Source: Alteromonas indica (GTDB taxonomy: Bacteria; Pseudomonadota; Gammaproteobacteria; Enterobacterales; Alteromonadaceae). From it: a stretch of DNA of 64,000 nucleotides. The position numbers and the translations under genes were made by a program. Under the pieces are notes generated by a model. It was not told the origin of the DNA. It saw only the letters and a program-made list of their open reading frames with translations, and made no database searches. The DNA lies in NCBI GenBank assembly GCA_003056425.1, contig PYVY01000016.1:40917-104916 (forward strand), written 5' to 3'. Numbering within the stretch: position 1 is the stretch's first letter; each line of letters opens with the position of its first letter. Positions 55,152 to 63,871 of the stretch are shown here, one piece after another.

Positions 55152-55478
55152 TTAAACAGCAAAGCGCCGACGCTGAAGATAGTCGAACGCTACTTCCATC
55201 TCGTGTAAGACTCTGGTCGAATCAAGGTTAAGACTATCACGCATTAATTTGCGCTGCGCTTCGTATTCCGGGGACATATTGATTGAGGCTGCTTGGCGAT
55301 AAGTGGCTTCATCAGGCCATTGCGCGTAAGCGATAAACGCCCCGTTGCTATCGCGGTGTAAACGCGAGCCCAGACTGCCCTTAAATAAGTAAATACCTTG
55401 GGTGGTTTTAGGCCAGCTAGCCAGAAACTGTTCTTCAAAGCCTGTTTTGACAACAAATTCGAACATAACAATAAACAT
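55152..55478 (-). CDS. antibiotic biosynthesis monooxygenase (ABM)-domain protein
   Basis: 108 aa. Pattern VMFEFVVKTGFEEQFLASW and GSLGSRLHRDSNGAFIAYAQWPDEATY fits the ABM ferredoxin-like fold. Members include quinol- or aldehyde-converting monooxygenases and stress proteins. GGGAAG precedes the ATG. Substrate unknown. Confidence 0.82.
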   Translation of the reverse strand: MFIVMFEFVVKTGFEEQFLASWPKTTQGIYLFKGSLGSRLHRDSNGAFIAYAQWPDEATYRQAASINMSPEYEAQRKLMRDSLNLDSTRVLHEMEVAFDYLQRRRFAV

Positions 55479-55939
55479 ATAATTCGCTTCCCTTTGATAT
55501 TCGCTATACCCATGTAACCGCCGCCACTTGCAGGGCTACCCTCCATGCAGCAGGCTTTATTGTACCCATCATTACCTTATTGGTTTAGTGCTGAACGGCG
55601 GTATTAAGTGCAAATAGCCAGCGATTAAATGAGTAACTTAGCCGTATTACACAAGCAATACCAGAGGTTCGCAAAATGGGCGTGAAATGTTGGGTGTTTA
55701 ATTAAATAAAAAGTTTATTCAGCCAATATGACGGGGGCGCCGGGCACCATAAATATAGGGTGTTTAGGCAGTGGTGGGCGGGCACAATAAGCCCTGTACC
55801 GAGAAGATAAAACGTTATTTTTTGGCTGTCTATCAGTCAGTCCGCCTGTGTAATTCACTGGTCATGAGCTATAGCCACTATGTAGCCTAGCCCTGCTTAA
55901 TGAATGCAGTATTAATATACGTTCATCACCGCTACCCTG
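55479..55939. other. gene-free spacer
   Basis: 460 bp, no gene, repeat or RNA recognised. Confidence 0.35.
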
Positions 55940-56245
55940 TTATTTCAAACATTCCTCACGTTCTTCGCGGCACTCATACGAGCCCATTTCAAATTCCCGA
56001 CAAATCCAGGGCCGGTTTTCGTAAATAGTGCACATGTAAGTTTCACGGTCCAGCGCTGAACACCAGCCGTCGTCTAGTCTTCGCATTGTTTCACTTCCCC
56101 AACTATCGCGTTGAATGTGTTTTTCTGGCACGCCGGTATCATCGATTATCATTACTTCCAGGCGGCAACAACACGCTTTGCAGTTAGCACAAGAAATGGC
56201 GGAAGCGGGTTCGGTGGTTACCGGAATTTGGGTAGATGAAGGCAT
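55940..56245 (-). CDS. YkgJ family cysteine cluster protein
   Basis: 101 aa. Twelve or so cysteines with spacing CANCKACCC ... CSALD ... CTIYENRPWICREF ... CRE, the zinc/iron-chelating YkgJ pattern. Function unproved; some relatives are tied to flagellin modification or metal handling. ATG at 56245. Confidence 0.88.
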   Translation of the reverse strand: MPSSTQIPVTTEPASAISCANCKACCCRLEVMIIDDTGVPEKHIQRDSWGSETMRRLDDGWCSALDRETYMCTIYENRPWICREFEMGSYECREEREECLK

Positions 56246-56818
56246 AGGGACGGGTTACTTTTAAACGATTAACTCAGGTGAACATCATACCCAAATGATA
56301 AGTAAATAGCTTAAACATTCCGCATTGAATTTTTAACGTACGGGCCGGTTATTCAGATAACGCAGCGTGAATAACAACCGCGCGCGAAATAATACTATGA
56401 CATCTGGCTTCTTTTGCACCTTCATCTTTTCGCGTACTTTTCGTATCGCCAGCAAACAACTTTATATGGACTCTGCACTGAACAAAAATAGTACCTTGTT
56501 TCCAGACTACGCCTATGTCCGCGTCTTTATGGTTCCAGTAGACCCGTCATTTATCAATAATACTTAATTAAGCGTAATCGCAACTTTACGCAGTACCGAG
56601 GTCTAATCTCATTCTACGCGCCTTTGACCCAGCTAAACGACGAAATTAGAGACGAAAATGAACGTCGCTTACTTTACATTTGCTACTAGCCGCCATCAAC
56701 CCAGCAGGTGTACCCGGGTTGTAAATTAGCGCACCAAATATTATCCTGAGGATGAATGGATAAGCACTTGTGGACTAGCACTTGTGAATAAGCACTGACA
56801 TAAAAAAGGATTTTCATT
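56246..56818. other. gene-free spacer
   Basis: 570 bp. A 66-codon plus-strand frame (56367-56567) has no ribosome site. No operator was seen. Confidence 0.35.
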
Positions 56819-57952
56819 ATGTACAGCATCTTTGGGCCATCGCGCATTTTGCCACTGGTTACCGTTTTATCATTAACGATAAATTCCCACGCGCACGCAG
56901 ATACATTTTCCGATGTTTACGAAGCATTCCAGCATGCTTATGAGCAAAATGATATTGCCGCCAGTGTGACGTTGAGCCAAAAAGCCTGGCAACTTGCTGG
57001 GAAACAATTTGGCAGTACCAGTGAGAACACGCTTAAATTACATTACTCGTATGCAAACATGCTGGTTTTAGCGCAGCAGTATGATAACGCGGCGCGCGAA
57101 TATAGGTCTGTAATAGAGCAATATAAAGCAGTGTACGGCGACACTCATATCGATACGCTATTAACCTATACTGGTATACTAAAAAATCTGAATACCCTGT
57201 CGTATGAGATTGTGCATAAGAGTGAGGTTAAGACACTCAAACCTGCACTAGCTAAGTATCTTTTAAGAAATATAGAGGAGGTGCAGGATGCCAGCGAGCA
57301 GGAACACGCATACCTCTACTCGCAAGTGGCAAAAGAAGTTATTCAGATAACCTATATGCCAGTGCAGTTAAGTGAATTAATCCGCTTTTTAAATACAGCA
57401 GTAGGCAAAGCCGAAAAACAATGGGGTCCCAATAATCAGCAAACGCTGGAAACCCGTTATTTTCTGGCAAGAGGGTTAGAAGCCAAAGGCCATCGTACCG
57501 ATGCTATTGATAATTATCTATCTGTAGCTACAGGGTTTGATAATAATAACTCGTTTTCTCATCCTTATTCTCTAGCATCTCATGCCCGTTTAGTAACGTT
57601 ATACGAAGAGGGTGGCGAGTCTGAGCAGGCAACATACCATTGTCAGGCAATTGGCCAAATGACCCCTTGGGATACCAACCAGGATCCCCAGCCGCTGTAT
57701 CGCGTAAACCCAGACTACCCAAGATCTCAAGCTAGAAGAAACCAGGAAGGATCGGTTCAACTGGCCTTTCGGGTTGATACCCAAGGTTTGGTTAAAAATA
57801 TTAAAGTGGTGAGTACACAGGGCAATGAGAGCTTCGCTGATGCCGCAATCAAAGCACTTTCTCAGTGGCGATATGCGCCACAATTTAAAGATGGGAAGCC
57901 AATAGATTCAACAGAACTAAAAGTAATACTCGACTTTACATTAGGCATTTAG
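56819..57952 (+). CDS. TPR protein with C-terminal TonB domain
   Basis: 377 aa. Signal peptide ends near HAHA (~26). Residues ~35-260 are TPR-like alpha helices (NTLKLHYSYANMLVLAQQYDNAAREYRSV and later NQQTLETRYFLARGLEAKGHRTDAIDNYLSV). The C-terminus (~285-377) is a TonB C-terminal domain (YPRSQARRNQEGSVQLAFRVDTQGLVKNI). It lacks a separate membrane anchor and proline-rich linker, so it probably docks with, rather than acts as, an energy transducer. AAGGA precedes the ATG. Confidence 0.82.
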   Translation: MYSIFGPSRILPLVTVLSLTINSHAHADTFSDVYEAFQHAYEQNDIAASVTLSQKAWQLAGKQFGSTSENTLKLHYSYANMLVLAQQYDNAAREYRSVIEQYKAVYGDTHIDTLLTYTGILKNLNTLSYEIVHKSEVKTLKPALAKYLLRNIEEVQDASEQEHAYLYSQVAKEVIQITYMPVQLSELIRFLNTAVGKAEKQWGPNNQQTLETRYFLARGLEAKGHRTDAIDNYLSVATGFDNNNSFSHPYSLASHARLVTLYEEGGESEQATYHCQAIGQMTPWDTNQDPQPLYRVNPDYPRSQARRNQEGSVQLAFRVDTQGLVKNIKVVSTQGNESFADAAIKALSQWRYAPQFKDGKPIDSTELKVILDFTLGI

Positions 57953-58269
57953 CCTATGTCACCCCCTGAATGCCGCAGGCTAGCAATGTTTCAGACAACC
58001 TTTTTGAAAAAAACGCTGCTGATGCTTTGTAAACCATCGTCACACATTTTGCTGGCAATTGGTTTTAGATAATCCGCCTGAGGCATTTTCGCAATACCTG
58101 CCTTACACGTGGCTATATACATGCTGATCGCTTGGTGTGAAAGGTTGTGTTGTTGAGGCATAGGTACTAAAGCTATTCTGCGATACAGTGTAATTAGCTT
58201 AATTGCGGCAAGCTTATTTTCGAAGATAAGACAGTATAAATACCCTAACCTGTCGCAATACACGGATGT

Positions 58270-58353
58270 GAGCTCTATGATCTGGGCTCTGTGGTATGAG
58301 TTCTATGATAAGAGCTCCGTGATAAGAGCTCTGTAATAAGAGTTCAGTGGAGA
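58270..58353. repeat. six tandem 14-bp units
   Basis: Consensus GAGCTCTRTGATAA. Units 58270, 58284, 58298, 58312, 58326 and 58340 run without gaps and differ by a few bases each. Intergenic. Confidence 0.85.
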
Positions 58354-58816
58354 AAACCTTTGAGAGAAGGCGCCTAAGTGAAAGTAGCTGGGTGAATGAA
58401 GAGCCAAGCAATAGCATCCCACGTAATCAATAAAATACAAAGCCCGTAAGCAAAAAGGTCGCGGTGGTAATGATATACGGCCACCGTTTTGCCAGGTTGC
58501 AATGGTCATACATTTTGGCATCATCATGACGTAGGTAAAATCCAGTATGTAACACGGAATTGCCAGACACTGATAGCTTTGCCTGGGTTTTGCTTTCTTT
58601 TAGGAAAGGAGGATGCAAAGCATTTTGACGTATATCAGCACGATAGAATGTTTATAATGGAGCCAGTTATTAATTACTTAACCACCCTACGGGACCCTAC
58701 GTCAGGTATTTTTCTATCGAGGTACAGGGCCTTTGTATTTGATAACGGTAACGCGGTTATACTGCCCGGGCCCCCGAATATACCCCAGGTTATGTAACTG
58801 GCAAGCGGTGCTGGTA

Positions 58817-58840
58817 ATTGGTTAGTACACCGCTACCAAT
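58817..58840. promoter_or_regulatory. inverted repeat before the TetR gene
   Basis: ATTGGT-N12-ACCAAT lies 41 bp before the TetR start. The flanking TACCAATCG is the reverse complement of CGATTGGTA found in the SDR promoter (59610-59618). Confidence 0.5.
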
Positions 58841-58880
58841 CGCTCAATAGTACCCCTATCTATGCAGTAACGGAGACACC

Positions 58881-59480
58881 ATGCCAGCAGGAAGAAAACG
58901 AGCATTTGATGAACAGGCCGCATTGGATGCAGCAATGAATGTGTTTTGGACCAAAGGCTATGCAGGCGCATCTCTTGCTTATCTTACTCAGGCCATGGGC
59001 GTTAACAAACCCAGTTTATACAGTGCATTTGGGAATAAAGAAGCGCTATTTATCCGAACTACGGAACACTATATTCAGCAAAATATGCAACACCATCTGG
59101 CGGAATTAGAAGACTACAGTTGCGCCCTTGGGGAAAGGCTACGACGTTATATGAAAAGCATTGTTAATATGCAGTGCGAACAGTCTTCAGGGCGTGGTTG
59201 CTATTTGGTGTTATGTCAAAATGAAATTGCTGGTAGCCATATCCCTCACGAGGCCAAAGCCTTACTTGAAGATATAGATGCGCAGGCCTACACCCGCCTT
59301 GTACGTCTTTTTAAGGAGGATGCTCATGCGCGGGCGCTTGGCTTAGCCAATCGGGCCGATGAGCATGCTTTGACGCTTTACACCGTCCTTAAAGGCACGG
59401 CAAGTATGGCACGCACTGGCAAAAAGGCTGCGCAGTTATATGGGGTTATCGACACTACGCTAAGTGGTATGGGTTTATAA
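58881..59480 (+). CDS. TetR/AcrR family regulator
   Basis: 199 aa. HTH at ~25-50 (GYAGASLAYLTQAMGVNKPSLYSAFGNKEALF). The effector half holds CEQSSGRGCYLVLCQNEIAGS, found in one-cysteine-pair TetR proteins that control nearby oxidoreductases. GGAG precedes the ATG by eight bases. It lies 159 bases upstream of an SDR gene on the same strand, its probable target. Confidence 0.88.
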   Translation: MPAGRKRAFDEQAALDAAMNVFWTKGYAGASLAYLTQAMGVNKPSLYSAFGNKEALFIRTTEHYIQQNMQHHLAELEDYSCALGERLRRYMKSIVNMQCEQSSGRGCYLVLCQNEIAGSHIPHEAKALLEDIDAQAYTRLVRLFKEDAHARALGLANRADEHALTLYTVLKGTASMARTGKKAAQLYGVIDTTLSGMGL

Positions 59481-59606
59481 ACTAAAGGTTCGGTTTAACT
59501 AAATCCTCCTTCCTTTTTATTGAGGTTTTTTTACATTGCAAATCAGCCGTCTAGGGTATTCCTTCCCGACCACCTGAACTTCTGTGCTCAATTCTCTTAT
59601 AAAACA

Positions 59607-59618
59607 TACCGATTGGTA
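59607..59618. promoter_or_regulatory. candidate TetR operator at SDR gene
   Basis: TACCGATTGGTA, a 12-bp palindrome, lies 22 bp before the SDR ATG and contains CGATTGGTA shared with the TetR promoter. Confidence 0.45.
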
Positions 59619-59639
59619 AATAATTAAAATGGAGAACCT

Positions 59640-60374
59640 ATGAGCGTATCTGTTGAAGGTAAAACAGCGTTGGTGACCGGCGCTAACCGGGGTATTGGCA
59701 GAGCTATTGTTGAGGCATTCTTTGAACATGGCGTGGAGAAGGTGTATTTGGCAGTTCGAGATACTTCATCCACCGAAGCACTTACAAAGCAATTTGGCGA
59801 TAAAGTGGAAACTTTACCCGTTGATGTAACGGATATTGCGTCTATCCAGGCGCTTGCCAAAAAAGCAGACGATGTAGACATTCTGGTGAATAATGCGGGT
59901 GTAATGAACCTTTACTCACCACTGGCAAGCGAAGCCGAAGATGCTTTAAAGCAAGAATTTGAAATTAACGTATTCGGATTAATCAGAGTCGCACAGGCGT
60001 TTGCCCCGGTTCTTGAGAAAACAAAAGGTACACTGGTACAACTAAACTCTATCGCTTCGATAAAAACATTTGGCGACATGTCGACCTATTGTGCGTCTAA
60101 AGCAGCTGCTTATTCAATTACTCAGGGACTTAAAGAGAAGCTGGGTGAAAAAGGCGTAAGCGTGTTGAGTGTGCATCCAGGCCCTATTGCCACCGATATG
60201 GGTAAAGGTGCAGGTTTTGATGATGCCCCAGGGCCTGACACGGTTGCTGCAGGTATTATTGAAGCCCTTGAGTCGGGCGACTTTCATCTGTTCCCCGATC
60301 CTATGGCTAAGCAATTGGGAGAAGCTTATCAGAGCTACGCAGATAACATTATCTTGGGCGACTTTTCGGTGTGA
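59640..60374 (+). CDS. short-chain dehydrogenase/reductase
   Basis: 244 aa. TGANRGIG (13-20), NNAG (84-87), catalytic Ser137, Tyr150 and Lys154 (YCASK). Classical SDR binding NAD(P). Substrate unknown. GGAG precedes the ATG. Ends 170 bp before a bidirectional terminator. Confidence 0.9.
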   Translation: MSVSVEGKTALVTGANRGIGRAIVEAFFEHGVEKVYLAVRDTSSTEALTKQFGDKVETLPVDVTDIASIQALAKKADDVDILVNNAGVMNLYSPLASEAEDALKQEFEINVFGLIRVAQAFAPVLEKTKGTLVQLNSIASIKTFGDMSTYCASKAAAYSITQGLKEKLGEKGVSVLSVHPGPIATDMGKGAGFDDAPGPDTVAAGIIEALESGDFHLFPDPMAKQLGEAYQSYADNIILGDFSV

Positions 60375-60547
60375 TAGCCAATAGACCGTATACCGCTGTT
60401 GGTGCTATGGATACCGTCAGAGTCGGTATAGACAATCCCTACTTCAAGTGAAAAACCTTTGAAGTTGCACCAAGCTTATAGCAATGATGATGATTGGAGC
60501 TTGGTGTTTTAACTACCGTTAATATGAAAAGTAAAAGCTACAGATAC

Positions 60548-60577
60548 AAAAAAGCCAGCTAATTAGCTGGCTTTTTT
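60548..60577. terminator. bidirectional terminator
   Basis: AAAAAAGCCAGCTAATTAGCTGGCTTTTTT, 30-base perfect palindrome between the SDR gene and the tRNA operon end. Confidence 0.9.
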
Positions 60578-60584
60578 GGGTTTA

Positions 60585-60660
60585 TGGCGTCCCCTAGGGG
60601 ATTCGAACCCCTGTTACCGCCGTGAAAGGGCGGTGTCCTAGGCCTCTAGACGAAGGGGAC
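60585..60660 (-). tRNA. tRNA-Glu(TTC)
   Basis: 76 nt. Acceptor GTCCCC/GGGGAC, anticodon loop CTTTCAC with TTC, TTCGAAT T loop, encoded CCA. Last of the tRNA operon. Confidence 0.95.
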
Positions 60661-60700
60661 AAAAAATCTTCTTCTGAAAGCATTGCTTTCAGGATTTTTT
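60661..60700 (-). repeat. hairpin at tRNA-Glu 5' end, copy 1
   Basis: Arms AAAAAATC/GATTTTTT outside and CTGAAAGC/GCTTTCAG inside, five-base bulge, three-base loop. Same geometry as copies 2 and 3 but different sequence. Confidence 0.75.
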
Positions 60701-60781
60701 GTAAGGCGATATTTCTGTTAAGAAATAGAGCGACCTTATCCTAAGAACATTTCGTAGTTGCGGACTACGACACCGTAAAAA

Positions 60782-60857
60782 TGGCGTCCCCTAGGGGATT
60801 CGAACCCCTGTTACCGCCGTGAAAGGGCGGTGTCCTAGGCCTCTAGACGAAGGGGAC
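60782..60857 (-). tRNA. tRNA-Glu(TTC)
   Basis: 76 nt, identical in sequence to the copy at 60585. Encoded CCA. Confidence 0.95.
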
Positions 60858-60897
60858 TGAAAATCTTTATCACGAAGCTTAGCTTCGTGGATTTTCA
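60858..60897 (-). repeat. hairpin at tRNA-Glu 5' end, copy 2
   Basis: Arms TGAAAATC/GATTTTCA outside and CACGAAGC/GCTTCGTG inside; five-base bulge, three-base loop. Confidence 0.75.
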
Positions 60898-61086
60898 GTA
60901 AGGCGAGGTGAGCCAGCGAACCGAGCGACCTTTATCTTACCGAAAGTGATTTTGAGCCCTGAGGAATACTACTACCTCTGGCCTATCTGCTATTGCAGAT
61001 TTTTTGTAAGGCGATATTTCTGTAAAGAAATAGAGCGACCTTATCCTAAGAACATGTCGTAGTTGCGGACTACGACACCGTATAAA

Positions 61087-61162
61087 TGGCGTCCCCTAGG
61101 GGATTCGAACCCCTGTTACCGCCGTGAAAGGGCGGTGTCCTAGGCCTCTAGACGAAGGGGAC
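61087..61162 (-). tRNA. tRNA-Glu(TTC)
   Basis: 76 nt, third identical copy. The 305-bp spacing from the second copy reflects tandem duplication of gene plus flanks. Confidence 0.95.
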
Positions 61163-61202
61163 TGAAAATCTTTATCACGAAGCTTAGCTTCGTGGATTTT
61201 CA
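61163..61202 (-). repeat. hairpin at tRNA-Glu 5' end, copy 3
   Basis: Same sequence as copy 2. Confidence 0.75.
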
Positions 61203-61413
61203 GTAAGGCGAGGTGAGCCAGCGAACCGAGCGACCTTTATCTTACCGAAAGTGATTTTTAGTCCTGAGGAATGCTTCCTCTGGCCTACCTGTTTCAAGGT
61301 GTATTCTGCCACACATCATTATTAAACCTGATATATTCGCAAAATAACGCAAACAGCTTGGTCACATTTAACAAGTAACCTGCGGGTATTAAACAATGCT
61401 TAACACCGAAATT

Positions 61414-61489
<76 letters not shown>

Positions 61490-61549
61490 GTCTATCACTA
61501 CACACACCACCCTTGGGTATTGCGTGCCTGTTCTGTGACAGCGGGGCGC

Positions 61550-61578
61550 ATTCTAGGCATACCCCACTGCCCTGTCAA
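61550..61578 (-). promoter_or_regulatory. tRNA-Ala/Glu operon promoter
   Basis: TTGACA (61573-61578), 17-base spacer, TAGAAT (61550-61555), followed by GC-rich GCGCCCC, a stringent-type discriminator. Confidence 0.8.
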
Positions 61579-61596
61579 CGGTTTTTTAAAGAAAAT

Positions 61597-63006
61597 CTAT
61601 GAATTTTCTCTGTTTGCTATAAAACTAACCGCCTTGTCTATTCTTTGCTCTACTTTCTGCTTTGAGAGGAGGTTTAGGGTTACATCTAACGAAGGCGAAT
61701 TACCGCTACCCGTTACCGCCACACGTAACGGCATGCCTATTTTTCCCATACCTACACCCAATGCTTCAGCTGTAGCATTAATCGCTTCACCGATAGTTTC
61801 TGGGGTCCAGGTCTCTAATGCCAATAGCTTATCTTTAACCACTAACAATGGCTCTTTGGCTACCGGGCGCAAATGTTTTTTCGCCGCTTTTTCATCAAAC
61901 TCATCGAAGTCTTCGAAGAAGTAACGGCTTATCTGGGCCATCTCTTTAAGTGTTTTAACCCGATCGGCCTGTATCGCAATAACATTTTCCAGCGTGGGGC
62001 CATTTGCCGTATCAATACCCTGCTCAGCAAAATGCCATTTTGCAAATACCGCTACTTCACTGGCTGGCATTGTTTTCATATAGTGCTGATTTAGCCAGAT
62101 TAGCTTTTCAGTATTAAACGCTGAAGCAGACTGCCCGATGGCATCAAGGCTGAAATGCTCAATCATTTCGCTAAGTGAAAATATCTCCTGATCGCCATGC
62201 GCCCAACCTAACCGCACCAGATAGTTGAGCAATGCCTGGGGTAAAAAACCGTCATCACGATACTGCATCACACTCACAGCATTATGGCGTTTAGATAACT
62301 TTTTACCGTCATCACCCAAAATCATTGATACATGCGCATATTCGGGTACAGGTGCACCCAGCGCCTGCAGGATATTGATTTGGCGAGGTGTATTGTTAAT
62401 ATGATCTTCACCGCGTACTACATGGGTAATGCCCATATCCCAATCATCAACTACCACACAGAAATTATAGGTAGGGGTGCCATCACTTCGCTGTATAACA
62501 AGATCGTCGAGTTCACTATTGCTTATTTCAATAGTGCCGCGGATGTGGTCGTTAATAACGACTTTGCCATCGAGAGGATTTTTAAAACGAACAGCATAAC
62601 TTTCGCCTTCAGGGTGGTCGGTGCGATCGCGCCACGTACCTGGGTAACGCGGCTTTTCACCACGGGCCTTTTGTTGCTCGCGAATTTCATCTAATTCCTG
62701 CGAACTCATGAAGCACTTATAAGCTTTGCCTTCTTCAAGTAGACGCTCAATTAATTCTTTATAGCGGTCGAAGCGTTCGGTCTGTAAATACGGCCCTTTG
62801 TCCCAGGATAACCCCAGCCATTGCATGCCATCTAAAATAGCTTGTTTAGCTTCTTCAGTAGAACGCTCTATATCTGTATCTTCAATACGAAGTACAAATT
62901 CCCCACCCTGGCTTTTCGCGTATAGCCATGAATATAAGGCGGTTCTGGCTCCACCAACGTGTAAATATCCGGTAGGGCTTGGGGCGAATCTGGTTACGAC
63001 CGACAT
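61597..63006 (-). CDS. gltX: glutamate-tRNA ligase
   Basis: 469 aa. Class I synthetase: PSPTGYLHVGG (HIGH motif, ~9-19) and KKLSKRH (KMSKS, ~236). Charges tRNA-Glu, whose three genes lie downstream on the same strand. The ATG at 63006 gives the canonical start; the extension to 63078 is not used. Confidence 0.97.
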   Translation of the reverse strand: MSVVTRFAPSPTGYLHVGGARTALYSWLYAKSQGGEFVLRIEDTDIERSTEEAKQAILDGMQWLGLSWDKGPYLQTERFDRYKELIERLLEEGKAYKCFMSSQELDEIREQQKARGEKPRYPGTWRDRTDHPEGESYAVRFKNPLDGKVVINDHIRGTIEISNSELDDLVIQRSDGTPTYNFCVVVDDWDMGITHVVRGEDHINNTPRQINILQALGAPVPEYAHVSMILGDDGKKLSKRHNAVSVMQYRDDGFLPQALLNYLVRLGWAHGDQEIFSLSEMIEHFSLDAIGQSASAFNTEKLIWLNQHYMKTMPASEVAVFAKWHFAEQGIDTANGPTLENVIAIQADRVKTLKEMAQISRYFFEDFDEFDEKAAKKHLRPVAKEPLLVVKDKLLALETWTPETIGEAINATAEALGVGMGKIGMPLRVAVTGSGNSPSLDVTLNLLSKQKVEQRIDKAVSFIANRENS

Positions 63007-63196
63007 AGCAAACTCTCTGTTAATACTGTAATAATGATTGCTGCGCATTCTACCAGTGTTCTGGCAACGGCAAAACACTGGTAGAAGTCAAAGCGGAAAA
63101 ACCGTCAATAAAAGGCTATTTTTGCTTTATTATTAAACAAAATAGAGGATAACGAACACTTTTCAGCCAAACGGAACTTTTTATTCAACTTTGTTG

Positions 63197-63224
63197 TTGA
63201 CTCTGTGAAAAGCAACTCTATAAT
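63197..63224 (+). promoter_or_regulatory. tRNA-Val operon promoter
   Basis: TTGACT (63197-63202), 16-base spacer, TATAAT (63219-63224), then GC-rich ACCGCCCC discriminator typical of stringent control. Confidence 0.8.
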
Positions 63225-63262
63225 ACCGCCCCACTTGCCCACTACGGCAAAGACAAATCAAA

Positions 63263-63338
63263 GGACGCTTAGCTCAGTTGGGAGAGCATCGCCCTTACAA
63301 GGCGAGGGTCACTGGTTCAAGTCCAGTAGCGTCCACCA
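63263..63338 (+). tRNA. tRNA-Val(TAC)
   Basis: 76 nt. Acceptor GGACGC/GCGTCC, loop CTTACAA with TAC anticodon, encoded CCA. First of three. Confidence 0.95.
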
Positions 63339-63365
63339 CTTTGATTTGTTGAATATTTTGATTGC

Positions 63366-63441
63366 GGACGCTTAGCTCAGTTGGGAGAGCATCGCCCTTA
63401 CAAGGCGAGGGTCACTGGTTCAAGTCCAGTAGCGTCCACCA
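63366..63441 (+). tRNA. tRNA-Val(TAC)
   Basis: 76 nt, identical to the first copy. Confidence 0.95.
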
Positions 63442-63468
63442 TTTTCCACGGGCAATCAAATACTATAC

Positions 63469-63544
63469 GGACGCTTAGCTCAGTTGGGAGAGCATCGCCC
63501 TTACAAGGCGAGGGTCACTGGTTCAAGTCCAGTAGCGTCCACCA
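63469..63544 (+). tRNA. tRNA-Val(TAC)
   Basis: 76 nt, third identical copy. Confidence 0.95.
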
Positions 63545-63572
63545 TCTCTTTTTATTCTTATATTTCTCAAGC

Positions 63573-63629
63573 GGTTCCCAGCGAGTCACAGCAGCGTTCA
63601 CCATCTCTTGTTATTTTTATATATCTTAA
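63573..63629 (+). pseudogene. degenerate 3' end of a fourth tRNA-Val
   Basis: GGTTC (63573) and AGCGTTCACCATCTCTT (63593 on) copy the T arm, acceptor, CCA and 3' flank of the third tRNA-Val; 37 bases align with five mismatches, with an insertion in the T loop. Confidence 0.6.
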
Positions 63630-63759
63630 CTACTTCCAACTTTATCTATAGTACCGTAACCGCAAATAGCCTCTGAAGTTTGACCTTCGCGGCGCTATAA
63701 TTGCGAAGCGGCACCATGTTTGCCTCCCAGCGACCGAAGGGAATGACAACAGTGTTTTG

Positions 63760-63871
63760 TTATGCATTGGTACACCGCATAAGCTTGATACCACCTACCC
63801 GTGTTGTAAAGCCGAAGTCTTCATAAAAAGCTTCCATTTCTGGCAAGCAATATAATTCAAAGTGCCTAATA
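63760..63871 (-). pseudogene. truncated GNAT acetyltransferase, 3' end
   Basis: About 37 codons, reading IRHFELYCLPEMEAFYEDFG and ending MRCTNA-stop, typical of GNAT C-termini. The frame stops at TAA just upstream, where the IS element end lies, so the gene looks cut by the insertion. Confidence 0.6.

Larger units (their letters stand above)
57953..58880. other. gene-poor region with 14-bp repeat array
   Basis: Holds the tandem array at 58270-58353 and, at its end, the TetR operator candidate. A minus-strand 56-codon frame from 58161 to 57991 (starting MPQQHNLSHQAIS) is soluble and Cys-containing but has no ribosome site, so it is not called. Confidence 0.4.

Noticed and set aside
57991..58263. 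90-aa minus-strand frame after the TonB-domain gene
   Set aside because: No ribosome site at any start and no recognisable family.
58489..58797. 102-aa plus-strand frame with AGGAGG nearby
   Set aside because: The AGGAGG directly abuts a different-frame ATG with no spacer and gives only 14 codons; the longer frame has no ribosome site.
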